Of a DNA stretch of 64,000 bases, positions 49,388 through 58,522 are shown one piece after another. Position numbers and translations under genes: made by a program. The DNA is from Fimbriimonadaceae bacterium (GTDB taxonomy: Bacteria; Armatimonadota; Fimbriimonadia; Fimbriimonadales; Fimbriimonadaceae), in the NCBI GenBank assembly GCA_019454145.1, contig CP075366.1:62001-126000 (forward strand), given 5' to 3'. Below the pieces are notes generated by a model. It ran no database searches. It had not been told where the DNA came from and saw nothing but the letters and a program-made list of their open reading frames with translations. Within the stretch, counting starts at the first letter, position 1. Each line of letters begins with the position of its first letter.

Positions 49388-51304
49388 TTAGTCCTTCTTG
49401 ATGAACTTCTTCTTGCTCTTGTCGAATCCTTGTTCCACTTTCTTGTGGTCGTAGTGCCATACAGGTGAACCGGATCGTTGGTAAAAGCAGACGTAGCTAC
49501 TGAGGATAGAAGCGAGCATTCGTCGGCTTGTACGGCGAACAACGTTCAGTTCCCAGAGAACGGTGAGGAAGTCAGCACCCTTAGGCCAGTGCGCCATCAC
49601 TTCGCAAAGAAGCTCGAATGTGGACTTGCCTTCGGATGCACTCGCGATTTCTCGCAATTCTTCGATTCGTTGGTTGCTAATGTAAACAACTGGGTCAGAT
49701 TGTTCAAGCCATTGGAATTCCAATACGTTTGGCTTGCTGGTCTTTGTCAGTTGGAAGACTGAACCGGATTCAACTGGCTGGTCGAGCCACCAATCGAATA
49801 AGTTGAAGATCAGCCGTGCTTCGTGGTTGACCCAAACTTGCAGTTCCTTACCATCAGCATCTTGCAAGATAACTTCTTGCAGAGCTGGTTCTGGATCAAA
49901 CCAACCAGTGGGGAACTGACTGAGTGGGAACGTACCAAGTTCGCGGTGGATTGGTTTGAGAACCAATCGCAGTGATTCCGGCATTGTTTTTGGTGCCGGA
50001 GCAATTTCTTCGTCGAGAACGTCGGTCGCTAGCGGGTGAGCGATAAGCTTTCGGAGTGAACTGCTCAAGCCTTCATCGGTGAGTTCAGCATCCACTGGTT
50101 CGCCATCTTCCTGCTTGTGCGGGGTTTGCTCGAACTGGAACGGAAGCGGAACTTCCTTCGCGATTTCAGGAGCCGAATCTGGCTTCATGAATCGGTCGCC
50201 ACCAACCCATTCAACGCGCTTGTCTTCCTTGAGCGCATTCATCATGTTCGTCAAGTCGTCAGGATATGTCTTGACGTTTGGCGTGACTTCAAACTTGTTT
50301 TCCAGAAGCCAAGTTGCGGTGATCGCCTCATCCGACTTGAGGATGAGCTTGACGCATTCTTCGATATCGTCCTTCTTGAGTTCGAGAGGCGTTGCATCCT
50401 CGATTTCAATGACTGCATCCAGCTTGTCGGCGATCTTGCCAGCAGTCGTGATCCAACTCTTGGTTTCTGATTCTGGATAAAGGTTGCCGTCAACCGAAGG
50501 AATGAAGCCAGGGATGCTGAGCAATTCTGCGTTGAACTTCTTCCAATCGTAAAGGTGATGTGATGTTGGAACTTGCGGGTTAAGCGCAAGCCATGCGGCT
50601 GCACCCAGTGCTTTGATGTTTACCGGAGCCGCTTTTTCAACTGCCTTAACGATTGCATCTTCTTGTCGCCAATCGAAATCTCCAAGTGCCTTTTGGACTT
50701 CTGCGACGGCTTCTTCGTCTACATTGTTGATCAAGTAAGCGCGCTCAATGGATTCATCGCTACCAGTGAAAACTGAATCAGCCGCAACAATGTGGTCATC
50801 TAGGGTGAGGATCAAGCGAGGATCGCTCTGCGCGTGGGATCGAACTGTGTATTCAGCAACTTCTTCGTCAAGGTCGGTTGTACGAGAAAGTTCGATAGAA
50901 ACTAGCGTAACAGGAATAGGTGCGCCAAACCGGTAAGCCATGCTGTAAACCAGTTCAGCGACTGGGCGACCTTCGGATGCAATTCGAGCCGCAGGAACCC
51001 ATCGGCGTTCGCTGTAAGCAAATCGTTCGGGGTTAGAAGCAAGGAGGGCGCGGATGACGCCGAGACTTAACCCATGGGAAGTGAGTTGCTCAGCAATTTC
51101 GCTGGGCTTGACGACTTCGTAAAGCTCGGTAAGTTTTTGCAGAACCAGTCGGTCTGCGTAATCGCGGGCAACAGTTTCAATAGCGTTCGTCTTCTTGGCC
51201 AAAATACGGACTCCACCGCATGGAAGTACATTTGCGGCAAAGTATTTTGGCACGGTTGAACCATCGTGATTTGGGTCTGAATAGTGATTCAAGACGAATG
51301 GCAT
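49388..51304 (-). CDS. Large protein of unknown function with winged-helix-like regions
   Basis: About 638 residues from the ATG at 51304. No signal peptide, membrane helix or catalytic motif. Three parts look like winged helices: LVLQKLTELYEVVKPSEIAE to FAYSERRWVPA, DIEECVKLILKSDEAITATW to RVEWVGGDRFM, and the C-terminal FELLCEVMAHWPKGADFLTV; the first resembles HARE-HTH/RpoE-delta domains. Ends in a Lys-rich tail (KSKKKFIKKD). The chosen ATG directly follows a terminator-like hairpin (51305-51338). A TTG at 51202 with GGTGGAG 8 bases upstream is a serious alternative start. Confidence 0.72.
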   Translation of the reverse strand: MPFVLNHYSDPNHDGSTVPKYFAANVLPCGGVRILAKKTNAIETVARDYADRLVLQKLTELYEVVKPSEIAEQLTSHGLSLGVIRALLASNPERFAYSERRWVPAARIASEGRPVAELVYSMAYRFGAPIPVTLVSIELSRTTDLDEEVAEYTVRSHAQSDPRLILTLDDHIVAADSVFTGSDESIERAYLINNVDEEAVAEVQKALGDFDWRQEDAIVKAVEKAAPVNIKALGAAAWLALNPQVPTSHHLYDWKKFNAELLSIPGFIPSVDGNLYPESETKSWITTAGKIADKLDAVIEIEDATPLELKKDDIEECVKLILKSDEAITATWLLENKFEVTPNVKTYPDDLTNMMNALKEDKRVEWVGGDRFMKPDSAPEIAKEVPLPFQFEQTPHKQEDGEPVDAELTDEGLSSSLRKLIAHPLATDVLDEEIAPAPKTMPESLRLVLKPIHRELGTFPLSQFPTGWFDPEPALQEVILQDADGKELQVWVNHEARLIFNLFDWWLDQPVESGSVFQLTKTSKPNVLEFQWLEQSDPVVYISNQRIEELREIASASEGKSTFELLCEVMAHWPKGADFLTVLWELNVVRRTSRRMLASILSSYVCFYQRSGSPVWHYDHKKVEQGFDKSKKKFIKKD

Positions 51305-51338
51305 AAAAAGGGCCCCCTCCACTTCGTGGAAAGAGCCC
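51305..51338 (-). terminator. Terminator-like hairpin abutting the next start codon
   Basis: Minus strand: GGGCTCTTTCCAC-GAA-GTGGAGGGGGCCC followed by TTTTT and then the ATG at 51304. The 13-bp stem is continuous only on the minus strand (three G-U pairs; C-A mismatches on the plus strand). It starts 28 bases after the GNAT stop, so it fits as that gene's terminator; it also buries a GGAGG. Confidence 0.78.
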
Positions 51339-51366
51339 AATCGCTTTTACCCTGGAAATAAATTGC

Positions 51367-51930
51367 TTACGTTTTTTGACCTTCGGCCTGGATATCAGGA
51401 ATGACTTTTACTTTCTTCGCCTTTAGGTCAACTTGAGGGCGAGGGCCGGGCGATTTGAACTCAAAAACGTGGTCGTGGTCGCCGTGCCAAGAGATCTTTC
51501 GAAAATCGTCGGCGGTATAGCGGTAGAGAACCGTGGCCCAGAACTTTTGCGCTTGAGAATTTTCTGGGTCGACCTGGATCTGCCAAAGCCCGTGGTTTTC
51601 GTCAAAAATCATGCGGGCAATTTCTTCACCGATTCCAAATCCTCGATACCCTTCAATAATAAAAAGCTCGGAGAGGCTCCGAGCGACAATGCGGTCATTT
51701 TGGAAGTGTGGCTGAATAATCGCGAATCCGGCGAGTTTGCCCTTTACTTTGATGAGTGAAGCTTGAACCGTTCCGGAAGCAACTCCTTCTGTCCAAAGGG
51801 TGGTGTCATAGCGACCATCGTCCAAAATGGTTCTGGGAGTGTAGCGGGATGTTTCATGCAAGAAAAACTGGAGCAAGTTGCTGAGAGTTGCAACTTCCTC
51901 TTGTTTAACGGCATGTAATGAGAGCGGCAT
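51367..51930 (-). CDS. GNAT-family N-acetyltransferase
   Basis: 187 residues from the ATG at 51930; a longer frame to 52026 exists and neither start has a good ribosome site. The acetyl-CoA motif is ELFIIEGYRGFGIGEEIARM (R-x-x-G-x-G), followed by LWQIQVDPENSQAQKFWATV, the usual N-Q-A-FW motif. Last 25 residues are a Lys/Pro-rich extension. Substrate unknown. Confidence 0.85.
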   Translation of the reverse strand: MPLSLHAVKQEEVATLSNLLQFFLHETSRYTPRTILDDGRYDTTLWTEGVASGTVQASLIKVKGKLAGFAIIQPHFQNDRIVARSLSELFIIEGYRGFGIGEEIARMIFDENHGLWQIQVDPENSQAQKFWATVLYRYTADDFRKISWHGDHDHVFEFKSPGPRPQVDLKAKKVKVIPDIQAEGQKT

Positions 51931-52064
51931 GATCTTGTAATTTTTGTCCCGCGTTAAAGTGGGACTCTCGGATGACTGAGCATGTTCCCAGCCAATCCAA
52001 AGAATTTGAGAAAATTCCTTGTTCATTTGGGACGTAATAAACCGCCCTGAGATTCGGATTTTGT

Positions 52065-53357
52065 TTACTTCGCCGCGGCAAGCGCACTTTCGAGGTCACG
52101 AAGGATGTCACGCACGTCTTCAATTCCAAGTGAAAGGCGGATTCCGCCGGGTGAAATTCCTGCCTTGAGTTGATCCTCTGGGGGCACTACGGAGTGAGTC
52201 ATGGATGCTGGGTGCTCAACCAAAGTGCGAATCTGACCGAGCGAAACAGCGAGAGTGATACTAAGTGAATTCTGCGCCAGATGATTGATCATCTGAACCG
52301 CCCGGTCATAAGATTGTTGGGGGTTTCCCTTCATCTCAAAGTAGATCATTGCTCCCGGCGCGAAATCGCCATCTATGTCGCGCATTTGCTTACGAGCGAG
52401 TTCCTTTTGCGGGAACGAATCAAGGCCAGGATATGCAACGCGAGACACCTTGTTATGCAAGTCGAGAAATTCCGCAACCCGCTGGGCAGATTTTTCTTGC
52501 GACTCCATCCGAACCGCGAGAGTTGGAACCCCATAGGTGAGAATGTGCCATGCCGCATCGGGAGAAAGCGAGCCGCCGAAATCTTTGCGGTAGAGAAGCA
52601 GGCTGGTTTCCGAACTGCTTGGCCCTATAACCACCCCACCCATCGTTGCCCCGAACCCGCCAATGTGTTTGGTTAAGCTGTGGACGACAAAATCCACTCC
52701 CATTTCAATCGGGCGTTGGGCGTAGGGCGAAGCAAAAGTATTGTCAATCACCGTGACAATCTTCCGATCCTCTTTGCGGTCTTGATTCAGCCGTTTGACG
52801 AGAGAGGTAACCGCCTCGATGTCTACCAACTCCATTGTGGGGTTAGAAGGAGTTTCAAAATACAGAACTCTCGTTGAGGGAGTAATAATCTTTTCTAAGC
52901 CCTCAATATCGTTGAAGTTAATTGATTCGTGAGTGATTCCGTAACGGCTCAGCCAGTTGGTGATGTGCCCGTGAGTGCATCCGTAAATCGCAGGATGGTA
53001 AATGATTTGGTCGCCTTGCTGAACATGGATTCCGATTGCCGCCGCGATCGCCGCCATTCCAGTTGCAAAGGAAACCGCGCATTCACCTTTTTCACTGAAT
53101 GCGAGAGTCTCTTCAAGCAAGCCCTGGCACGGTTCGTCCAGACGGTCATAAATGTAGATTGGAGTTGCTGTAGAACGGTCAATATCAGGATTCGCAAATT
53201 GCTGGAATCCCTCAGCCCCGCGCTCAGCCGAGCGAAGTCGGAATGTCACTGCGGTTGTGATCGGCGGAATGATGTGATCTTGGAAATCCCATTTTTCCGA
53301 GCGGAATTTCCCGTGGATCAATACGGAACGATCTCGATACGAATCTTCGCGTGACAT
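52065..53357 (-). CDS. Cys/Met-metabolism PLP-dependent enzyme (cystathionine gamma-synthase/lyase or O-acetylhomoserine sulfhydrylase family)
   Basis: 430 residues. ECAVSFATGMAAIAAAIGIH, RVLYFETPSNPTMELVDIEA, TVIDNTFASPYAQRPIEMGV, and the PLP lysine in FVVHSLTKHIGGFGATMGG mark the family; SLGQIRTLVEHPASMTHSVV is the C-terminal substrate end. Some members are lyases (methionine gamma-lyase), others synthases; the sequence alone does not settle it. No SAM or other riboswitch is visible in the 120-180 bases upstream. Confidence 0.92.
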   Translation of the reverse strand: MSREDSYRDRSVLIHGKFRSEKWDFQDHIIPPITTAVTFRLRSAERGAEGFQQFANPDIDRSTATPIYIYDRLDEPCQGLLEETLAFSEKGECAVSFATGMAAIAAAIGIHVQQGDQIIYHPAIYGCTHGHITNWLSRYGITHESINFNDIEGLEKIITPSTRVLYFETPSNPTMELVDIEAVTSLVKRLNQDRKEDRKIVTVIDNTFASPYAQRPIEMGVDFVVHSLTKHIGGFGATMGGVVIGPSSSETSLLLYRKDFGGSLSPDAAWHILTYGVPTLAVRMESQEKSAQRVAEFLDLHNKVSRVAYPGLDSFPQKELARKQMRDIDGDFAPGAMIYFEMKGNPQQSYDRAVQMINHLAQNSLSITLAVSLGQIRTLVEHPASMTHSVVPPEDQLKAGISPGGIRLSLGIEDVRDILRDLESALAAAK

Positions 53358-53476
53358 ATTCTATTCTTGACCGATTTCTGTTCGGATTGCAATCTAAGTT
53401 AACTTATTTAATGTTGACTTGCTGGTTGAAGAACTAATAATTAGAAAATAAATGTAGCGCGAAGAGAAATAATAAG

Positions 53477-53507
53477 AAAAGTCGTCCCGAATATCGGGAC
53501 GACTTTT
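53477..53507. terminator. Terminator after rpmE2
   Basis: A 14-bp stem including GTCGTCCCGA-ATA-TCGGGACGAC with flanking AAAA/TTTT; minus strand continues CTTATTATTT. Ends the L31 gene at 53536. Confidence 0.85.
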
Positions 53508-53535
53508 GAAATGACTGGCAGTAATTGAGTTTTTC

Positions 53536-53781
53536 TTACTTTTTGCCTTGATTGCCGTAGCGTCGCATAAACTTCTCAACGCGACCAGCGGTATCAACAA
53601 TTCGCTTTTGTCCAGTGTAGAACGGGTGGGTGAATGCGCTGATTTCGACTTTTACAACGTAGTGGTCAATGCCATCAATGGATCGGACTTCGTTGCTCGT
53701 CATTGTGGAAATCCCAGTCCACTCATGATCACCGTCTACGAACAGAACGGGGTGGTTTACGGGATGAGTTTCGGTTTTCAT
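53536..53781 (-). CDS. rpmE2: 50S ribosomal protein L31, type B
   Basis: 81 residues. VNHPVLFVDGDHEWTGISTM, VEISAFTHPFYTGQKRIVDT and GRVEKFMRRYGNQ match L31; the zinc-binding cysteines of the C+ form are absent, so this is the zinc-independent type B. In many bacteria that form is used under zinc shortage. Confidence 0.96.
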   Translation of the reverse strand: MKTETHPVNHPVLFVDGDHEWTGISTMTSNEVRSIDGIDHYVVKVEISAFTHPFYTGQKRIVDTAGRVEKFMRRYGNQGKK

Positions 53782-53954
53782 AGTTCAAATCACTCCTGAA
53801 TTGCCAGTCAAGGCCATACATTATGGCGCGAATCATCGGGTTCATTCAACGCCACTCGGGACCTGCGAAGAAGATATCCGCAATCTGGACTATTTTGAAC
53901 TAAGCAATCAGACAGCGCAAGCCAACAATGAAATTCGGAAGAGCCGCTACTAAA

Positions 53955-54998
53955 ATGCACAGAAGTCGAATTGTTATTGTTGATGACTCTTCCGTTGGGT
54001 TTTCTGAGGTCGAACAGCATTTTGCCGCTGATGATACAGTTTTCATTCGCGAAAACGATCCTCAAAAAGCAGTCGAGGTCGTTAAGACGACGAGACCCGA
54101 TCTGCTCATCATAGATGTTTCTTATGCCGGGCTTGAAGGTTGGGACATTCTCTACGATATCCGCAACACAAAAGGCTTTGCAGACCTGCCGATCGTTATG
54201 GTCACTGGTTTTGCCGACGTTGATTTGAGAATCCGTTCGTTTGAATTAGGTGCAGACGCAGTTGTTCAAAAACCGTACAACCGCATTGAAATGTCGGCAA
54301 TGATCCGAAACGTGATGCGGCTCAACCGTTTCCGAAAACTTGCCGAACAGCGCGCAGAAATTCATGAAGCTCTCGTGTTAACTCAGCAAGCCTATGACAA
54401 AACGATTCAAGGATGGGTGAAGGCACTCGACCTGCGAGATCAAGAAACAGAAGGTCACTCAGTGCGGGTCGCACAAATGACGGTGCATCTGGCAAAAGCA
54501 TTTGAACTTCCGGAAAAAGAACTGCCACATATCTGGCGCGGTGCCCTTTTGCACGATATTGGCAAATTGGCAGTTTCCGATACGATCCTAAAAAAAGCCG
54601 GGCCGCTCACAGTGAAAGAGCGGAAGATTATGGAAATGCACCCGGTTCACGCAAAAGAAATGCTTGAGCCGATCGAATATCTATTGCCTGCATTGCCTAT
54701 TCCGGAATATCACCATGAAAAATTCGATGGAACGGGCTATCCATACGGTTTGAAGGGAGAAGAAATCCCATTTGTGGCTCGCTTATTCGCGGTGGTTGAC
54801 GTGTGGGATGCTCTCAGTTTTGATCGCCCTTATCGAAAGGGTCTGCCTCAGAACGTGGTACGCGAACATTTGCAGGCAGAGCGGGGAACTCACTTTGATC
54901 CGCAAGTGGTGGATATGTTTATTCAGCTTCTTCAATACTTCGACGAGCGGGTTCCATCGGTTTCGTCGATCTGGAATTCCACCAAAGAAGCCGCTTAA
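53955..54998 (+). CDS. Response regulator with HD-GYP domain
   Basis: 347 residues from the ATG at 53955 (ATG at 53928 also possible). N-terminal REC domain: RIVIVDDSS, phosphoacceptor Asp in LLIIDVSYAGLEG, Thr/Lys region VMVTGFAD and VVQKPYN. C-terminal HD-GYP: HSVRVAQMTVHLAK, LLHDIGKLAVSD, and HHEKFDGTGYPYGLKGEEIP with VARLFAVVDVWDAL. It should hydrolyse c-di-GMP when phosphorylated. No kinase gene is adjacent. Confidence 0.95.
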   Translation: MHRSRIVIVDDSSVGFSEVEQHFAADDTVFIRENDPQKAVEVVKTTRPDLLIIDVSYAGLEGWDILYDIRNTKGFADLPIVMVTGFADVDLRIRSFELGADAVVQKPYNRIEMSAMIRNVMRLNRFRKLAEQRAEIHEALVLTQQAYDKTIQGWVKALDLRDQETEGHSVRVAQMTVHLAKAFELPEKELPHIWRGALLHDIGKLAVSDTILKKAGPLTVKERKIMEMHPVHAKEMLEPIEYLLPALPIPEYHHEKFDGTGYPYGLKGEEIPFVARLFAVVDVWDALSFDRPYRKGLPQNVVREHLQAERGTHFDPQVVDMFIQLLQYFDERVPSVSSIWNSTKEAA

Positions 54999-55124
54999 TT
55001 TGCGGCTGATAACGGCCCGGTAAGCCAGCAAAAGAGACGGATATACTGACGTACGCGATCCCACCGTGTTTGTCAATGGTGCCAGAAGCGGATGGGGGAT
55101 TCTGAGCTATTTCAGGAACGACCC

Positions 55125-57818
55125 ATGAGCCAAAAACGAGTTTATCTCTTCCGCGAGGGCAACGCCACCATGCGCGATCTCCTCGGTGGCAAAGGTGCAA
55201 ACCTTGCCGAAATGTCCAACATCGGACTCCCGGTTCCTCCGGGATTCACTATCACCACTGACGTCTGTACCGAGTATTACGCGAACGGCAAAAAGCTCCC
55301 CGAAGCTTTGAAAGCTGAACTTGAAGCGGCAATTGCAGACGTTGAAAAATCCATGGGCCGCACATTTGGCGGTTCCGAAAAGCCCCTTCTTGTATCCGTG
55401 CGATCAGGTTCCAAGTTCTCCATGCCGGGGATGATGGATACCGTTCTCAACCTTGGTTTGAACGAAACCACGGTTGCGGCATTGATCAAAGAAACCGGCA
55501 ACGCACGATTTGTTTACGATAGCTATCGCCGCCTCATCATGATGCTCAGCGATGTTGCCTTTGGTATCAGCAAGCACCACTTTGATAACGAAATCTTTAA
55601 GGCATATAAAGAAAAGGTTGGCGCGAAAAACGACCTTGACCTCACCGCTGAAAACCTGCGTGCAGTTTGCGATGAGTTCCTTGCTTATGTGAAGCAAGAA
55701 GCCGGAAGAGAATTCCCAAGCGATCCTTGGGAGCAACTGATGCTCTCGACCGAGGCTGTTTTCCGAAGCTGGAACAACGACCGGGCGATTGTTTACCGCC
55801 GAACCGAAAAGATTCCAGATGAAATCGGCACTGCGGTCAATATTCAATCCATGGTTTACGGAAACGCGGGTGATGATTGCGGAACCGGCGTTGCCTTCAC
55901 TCGCGATCCAAGCACTGGCGAAAAACTGCTGTTCGGCGAATATTTGATGAACGCCCAAGGCGAGGACGTTGTTGCTGGCGTGCGAACTCCTGTCCCAATT
56001 TCGGAACTCGAAAAGCAAAACCCCGAGGTCTACGCGAAGTTTATTGAAACCTGCGATATTTTGGAAAGCCACTATAAGGATATGCAGGATCTGGAGTTCA
56101 CTATTGAACACGGAAAGCTGTTCATGCTCCAATGCCGAAGCGGAAAACGCACTGGCCCCGCGGCAGTTCGGCTTGCGGTTGAAATGGTGAAAGAAGGCTT
56201 GATTTCCCGAGAGGAGGCCATTCAGCGAGTGACCGGATCACACCTAGACCAACTTCTCCACCCACGAATTGATCCAGATGCATTGGAAGGCGCAACCGTT
56301 CTAGCGGTCGGTTTGCCAGCCTCACCAGGGGCAGCGGTTGGGAAAGCTGTCTTCACAGCGGATGTCGCTGCTGATCGAGGTGGACATGGTGGTGCGGGTG
56401 AAAAAGTCATCTTGGTTCGGGAAGAAACTAACCCAGATGACGTTCACGGAATGTTGGCCGCTCAAGGCGTTCTGACTGCCCGTGGCGGGAAGACTTCTCA
56501 CGCGGCGGTTGTTGCCCGCGGATTTGGAATTCCTTGCGTTGCCGGTGCCGAAAGCGTTGACGTTGATGTGAAGTCTCACTGCTTCAAAGCAAACGGTCAT
56601 ACAGTTAAAGAAGGCGATGTAATCACTATGGACGGTTCCACCGGAACCGTTTACTTGGGTGAGCTTAAATTGATTGCCCCTGAAGTCAGCGGTTCGCTGG
56701 GTGAACTGATGAGCTGGGCTGATGAATTCCGGCGACTCAAGGTTCGCACCAACGCCGACAATCCACGCGATGCAAGGCAAGCCATTGAATTCGGTGCCGA
56801 AGGAATTGGTCTCTGCCGCACCGAACATATGTTCTTCGAGCCAGACCGACTTCCACTCGTTCAAGAATTGATCCTTACAAAGGATGAAGCAGTTCGACAA
56901 GACATGCTCAATAAGCTTCAAGTTGTCCAGCAAGGCGATTTTGAAGGCATTTTTGAAGCGATGGAAGGTCTGCCAGTCACGATTCGGTTGATTGATCCGC
57001 CTCTCCACGAGTTCTTGCCCAGCCACGACGAGCTTGTTCGTGAAGTCGCCGAACTCACGTTCCGAGCCGGGGCAAATCCTGATCTCAAACCACGATTGGA
57101 GGATAAATCCAAGCTTCTTCATGAAGTCGAAACCATGAAGGAAGCCAACCCGATGATGGGCTTACGTGGTGTACGCCTCTCGATCATCCTTCCCGGGCTG
57201 GTTGTGATGCAAACGCGCGCGATTCTGCAAGCGGCGGCAAAACTCATCAAAGCTGGAAAGCGGGTTTATCCAGAAATCATGATCCCGCTGGTCAGCACGG
57301 TCAACGAACTCAAGGTCGTTCAAGGTCAGCTTGAACGAGAAGCCAAAGCGATCATCGCCGAGCAAGGCGTCGAAATTCCTTACCAATTTGGAACGATGAT
57401 CGAAATTCCACGCGCGGCGCTCACGAGCGGAGAGATTGCAGAATACGCTCAGTTCTTCAGCTTCGGCACCAACGATCTCACGCAGATGACGTTCGGATTT
57501 AGCCGAGACGATGCAGAGGGCAAGTTCCTTCAGCGCTACGTTGAGCAGAAGATTCTGCCAACCAACCCATTTGAATCCATTGATCAAACCGGGGTTGGCC
57601 GCTTGATGAAACTTTCGGTTTCCGAAGGAAAAGCGGTTCGCAATGACCTCAAATGCGGCATTTGCGGAGAACACGGCGGTGATCCAGAATCAGTCCACTT
57701 CTGCCACGAAATCGGCTTGGATTATGTGAGTTGTTCACCATTCCGAGTGCCGATTGCTCGCCTCGCTGCCGCTCAAGCGGCGGTAAAAGAGCGATCAAAG
57801 GTTGCTCTCGATAAGTAA
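55125..57818 (+). CDS. ppdK: Pyruvate phosphate dikinase
   Basis: 897 residues from the ATG at 55125, preceded by AGGAA at 6 bases. N-terminal ATP-grasp part: LLGGKGANLAEMSNIGLPVP and VSVRSGSKFSMPGMMDTVLN. The phosphohistidine is His459 in GGKTSHAAVVARGFGIPCVA. C-terminal TIM barrel: GLCRTEHMFFEPDR, EIMIPLVSTVNELKVV, FSFGTNDLTQMTFGFSRDDA and KCGICGEHGGDPESV. It interconverts pyruvate, ATP and phosphate with PEP, AMP and pyrophosphate. Full length, single gene, ended by a hairpin at 57839. Confidence 0.97.
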   Translation: MSQKRVYLFREGNATMRDLLGGKGANLAEMSNIGLPVPPGFTITTDVCTEYYANGKKLPEALKAELEAAIADVEKSMGRTFGGSEKPLLVSVRSGSKFSMPGMMDTVLNLGLNETTVAALIKETGNARFVYDSYRRLIMMLSDVAFGISKHHFDNEIFKAYKEKVGAKNDLDLTAENLRAVCDEFLAYVKQEAGREFPSDPWEQLMLSTEAVFRSWNNDRAIVYRRTEKIPDEIGTAVNIQSMVYGNAGDDCGTGVAFTRDPSTGEKLLFGEYLMNAQGEDVVAGVRTPVPISELEKQNPEVYAKFIETCDILESHYKDMQDLEFTIEHGKLFMLQCRSGKRTGPAAVRLAVEMVKEGLISREEAIQRVTGSHLDQLLHPRIDPDALEGATVLAVGLPASPGAAVGKAVFTADVAADRGGHGGAGEKVILVREETNPDDVHGMLAAQGVLTARGGKTSHAAVVARGFGIPCVAGAESVDVDVKSHCFKANGHTVKEGDVITMDGSTGTVYLGELKLIAPEVSGSLGELMSWADEFRRLKVRTNADNPRDARQAIEFGAEGIGLCRTEHMFFEPDRLPLVQELILTKDEAVRQDMLNKLQVVQQGDFEGIFEAMEGLPVTIRLIDPPLHEFLPSHDELVREVAELTFRAGANPDLKPRLEDKSKLLHEVETMKEANPMMGLRGVRLSIILPGLVVMQTRAILQAAAKLIKAGKRVYPEIMIPLVSTVNELKVVQGQLEREAKAIIAEQGVEIPYQFGTMIEIPRAALTSGEIAEYAQFFSFGTNDLTQMTFGFSRDDAEGKFLQRYVEQKILPTNPFESIDQTGVGRLMKLSVSEGKAVRNDLKCGICGEHGGDPESVHFCHEIGLDYVSCSPFRVPIARLAAAQAAVKERSKVALDK

Positions 57819-57838
57819 GGCTTAATCGGACATTCGTG

Positions 57839-57870
57839 CCCCTACCTTTGATATCAAAGGTAGGGGTTTT
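57839..57870 (+). terminator. Terminator of ppdK and CCCCTACCTT hairpin copy 3
   Basis: CCCCTACCTTTGAT and ATCAAAGGTAGGGG, a perfect 14-base inverted repeat without spacer, then TTTTATAA. The flank CGTGCCCCTACCTT is identical to that of the copy at 43899. Confidence 0.85.
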
Positions 57871-57974
57871 ATAACCTGTCCTCCTATTAGATGGAGAAAA
57901 ATCTCCACACCTTCTTTATTCGATCCAATGGTTCGTTCATTTAAAGTTTTCCTATTCTCGCGTAAATTATATTT

Positions 57975-58496
57975 ATGGCGCACCAACTGGGAAACGATTC
58001 GCAATTGCGGACTTCATTCGCAAACCGAAGCAAATGGGATGTTCTTGCTGTAGGATTAGGATTGCTCGCCGTTTCAGGAATTGGCGGATGGATAACGGCG
58101 CAGTCCATCCAAACAGGATGGTACGCCGAACTTCAAAAATCAACATTGAATCCCCCCAATTCTATTTTTGGGCCAGTCTGGACGACGTTGTATGTGCTGA
58201 TGTTTGTAGCCTATCTTTTGGTAAAGAAACAAAGTCAGCCAGGCCAAGAAGATTACAAAGCAATCATGGGAGTGAACTTGCTAGTGAACCTTGCTTGGAC
58301 GCTTGTGTTCTTTGGTTCGCAGAGCATTGTGGGCGGACTTGCGGTAATCGTGGCCTACTTCTTCGTGTGTATTTTCACCGCCGCGAACTTTGCGAAGTAC
58401 TCAAACAAAGCCGCATGGATGATCGCTCCTTTAATTGCGTGGGTTGGATTTGCATCGTATTTGAACTTCGCAATTTGGCGTTTGAACGGCGGATAG
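57975..58496 (+). CDS. tspO: TspO/MBR-family membrane protein
   Basis: 173 residues, five membrane helices. LQKSTLNPPNSIFGPVWTTL, LYVLMFVAYLLVKK, LLVNLAWTLVFFGSQSIVGG and the C-terminal WVGFASYLNFAIWRLN are TspO hallmarks. TspO proteins bind porphyrins and other ligands and act in stress and light-dependent regulation. The N-terminal 20 residues are an extra polar stretch. No gene partner is evident. Confidence 0.92.
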   Translation: MAHQLGNDSQLRTSFANRSKWDVLAVGLGLLAVSGIGGWITAQSIQTGWYAELQKSTLNPPNSIFGPVWTTLYVLMFVAYLLVKKQSQPGQEDYKAIMGVNLLVNLAWTLVFFGSQSIVGGLAVIVAYFFVCIFTAANFAKYSNKAAWMIAPLIAWVGFASYLNFAIWRLNGG

Positions 58497-58522
58497 TCCT
58501 TCGGCTGTTCGTATAATCAAAT

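Noticed and set aside
53358-53535. Possible SAM or other sulfur riboswitch upstream of the Cys/Met PLP enzyme
   Set aside because: The gap is AT-rich, contains the L31 terminator, and shows none of the SAM riboswitch helices.
55404-57122. Long minus-strand open frames (242 and 266 codons) inside ppdK
   Set aside because: They are antisense shadows of a strongly conserved enzyme gene, with no start signals or domains.
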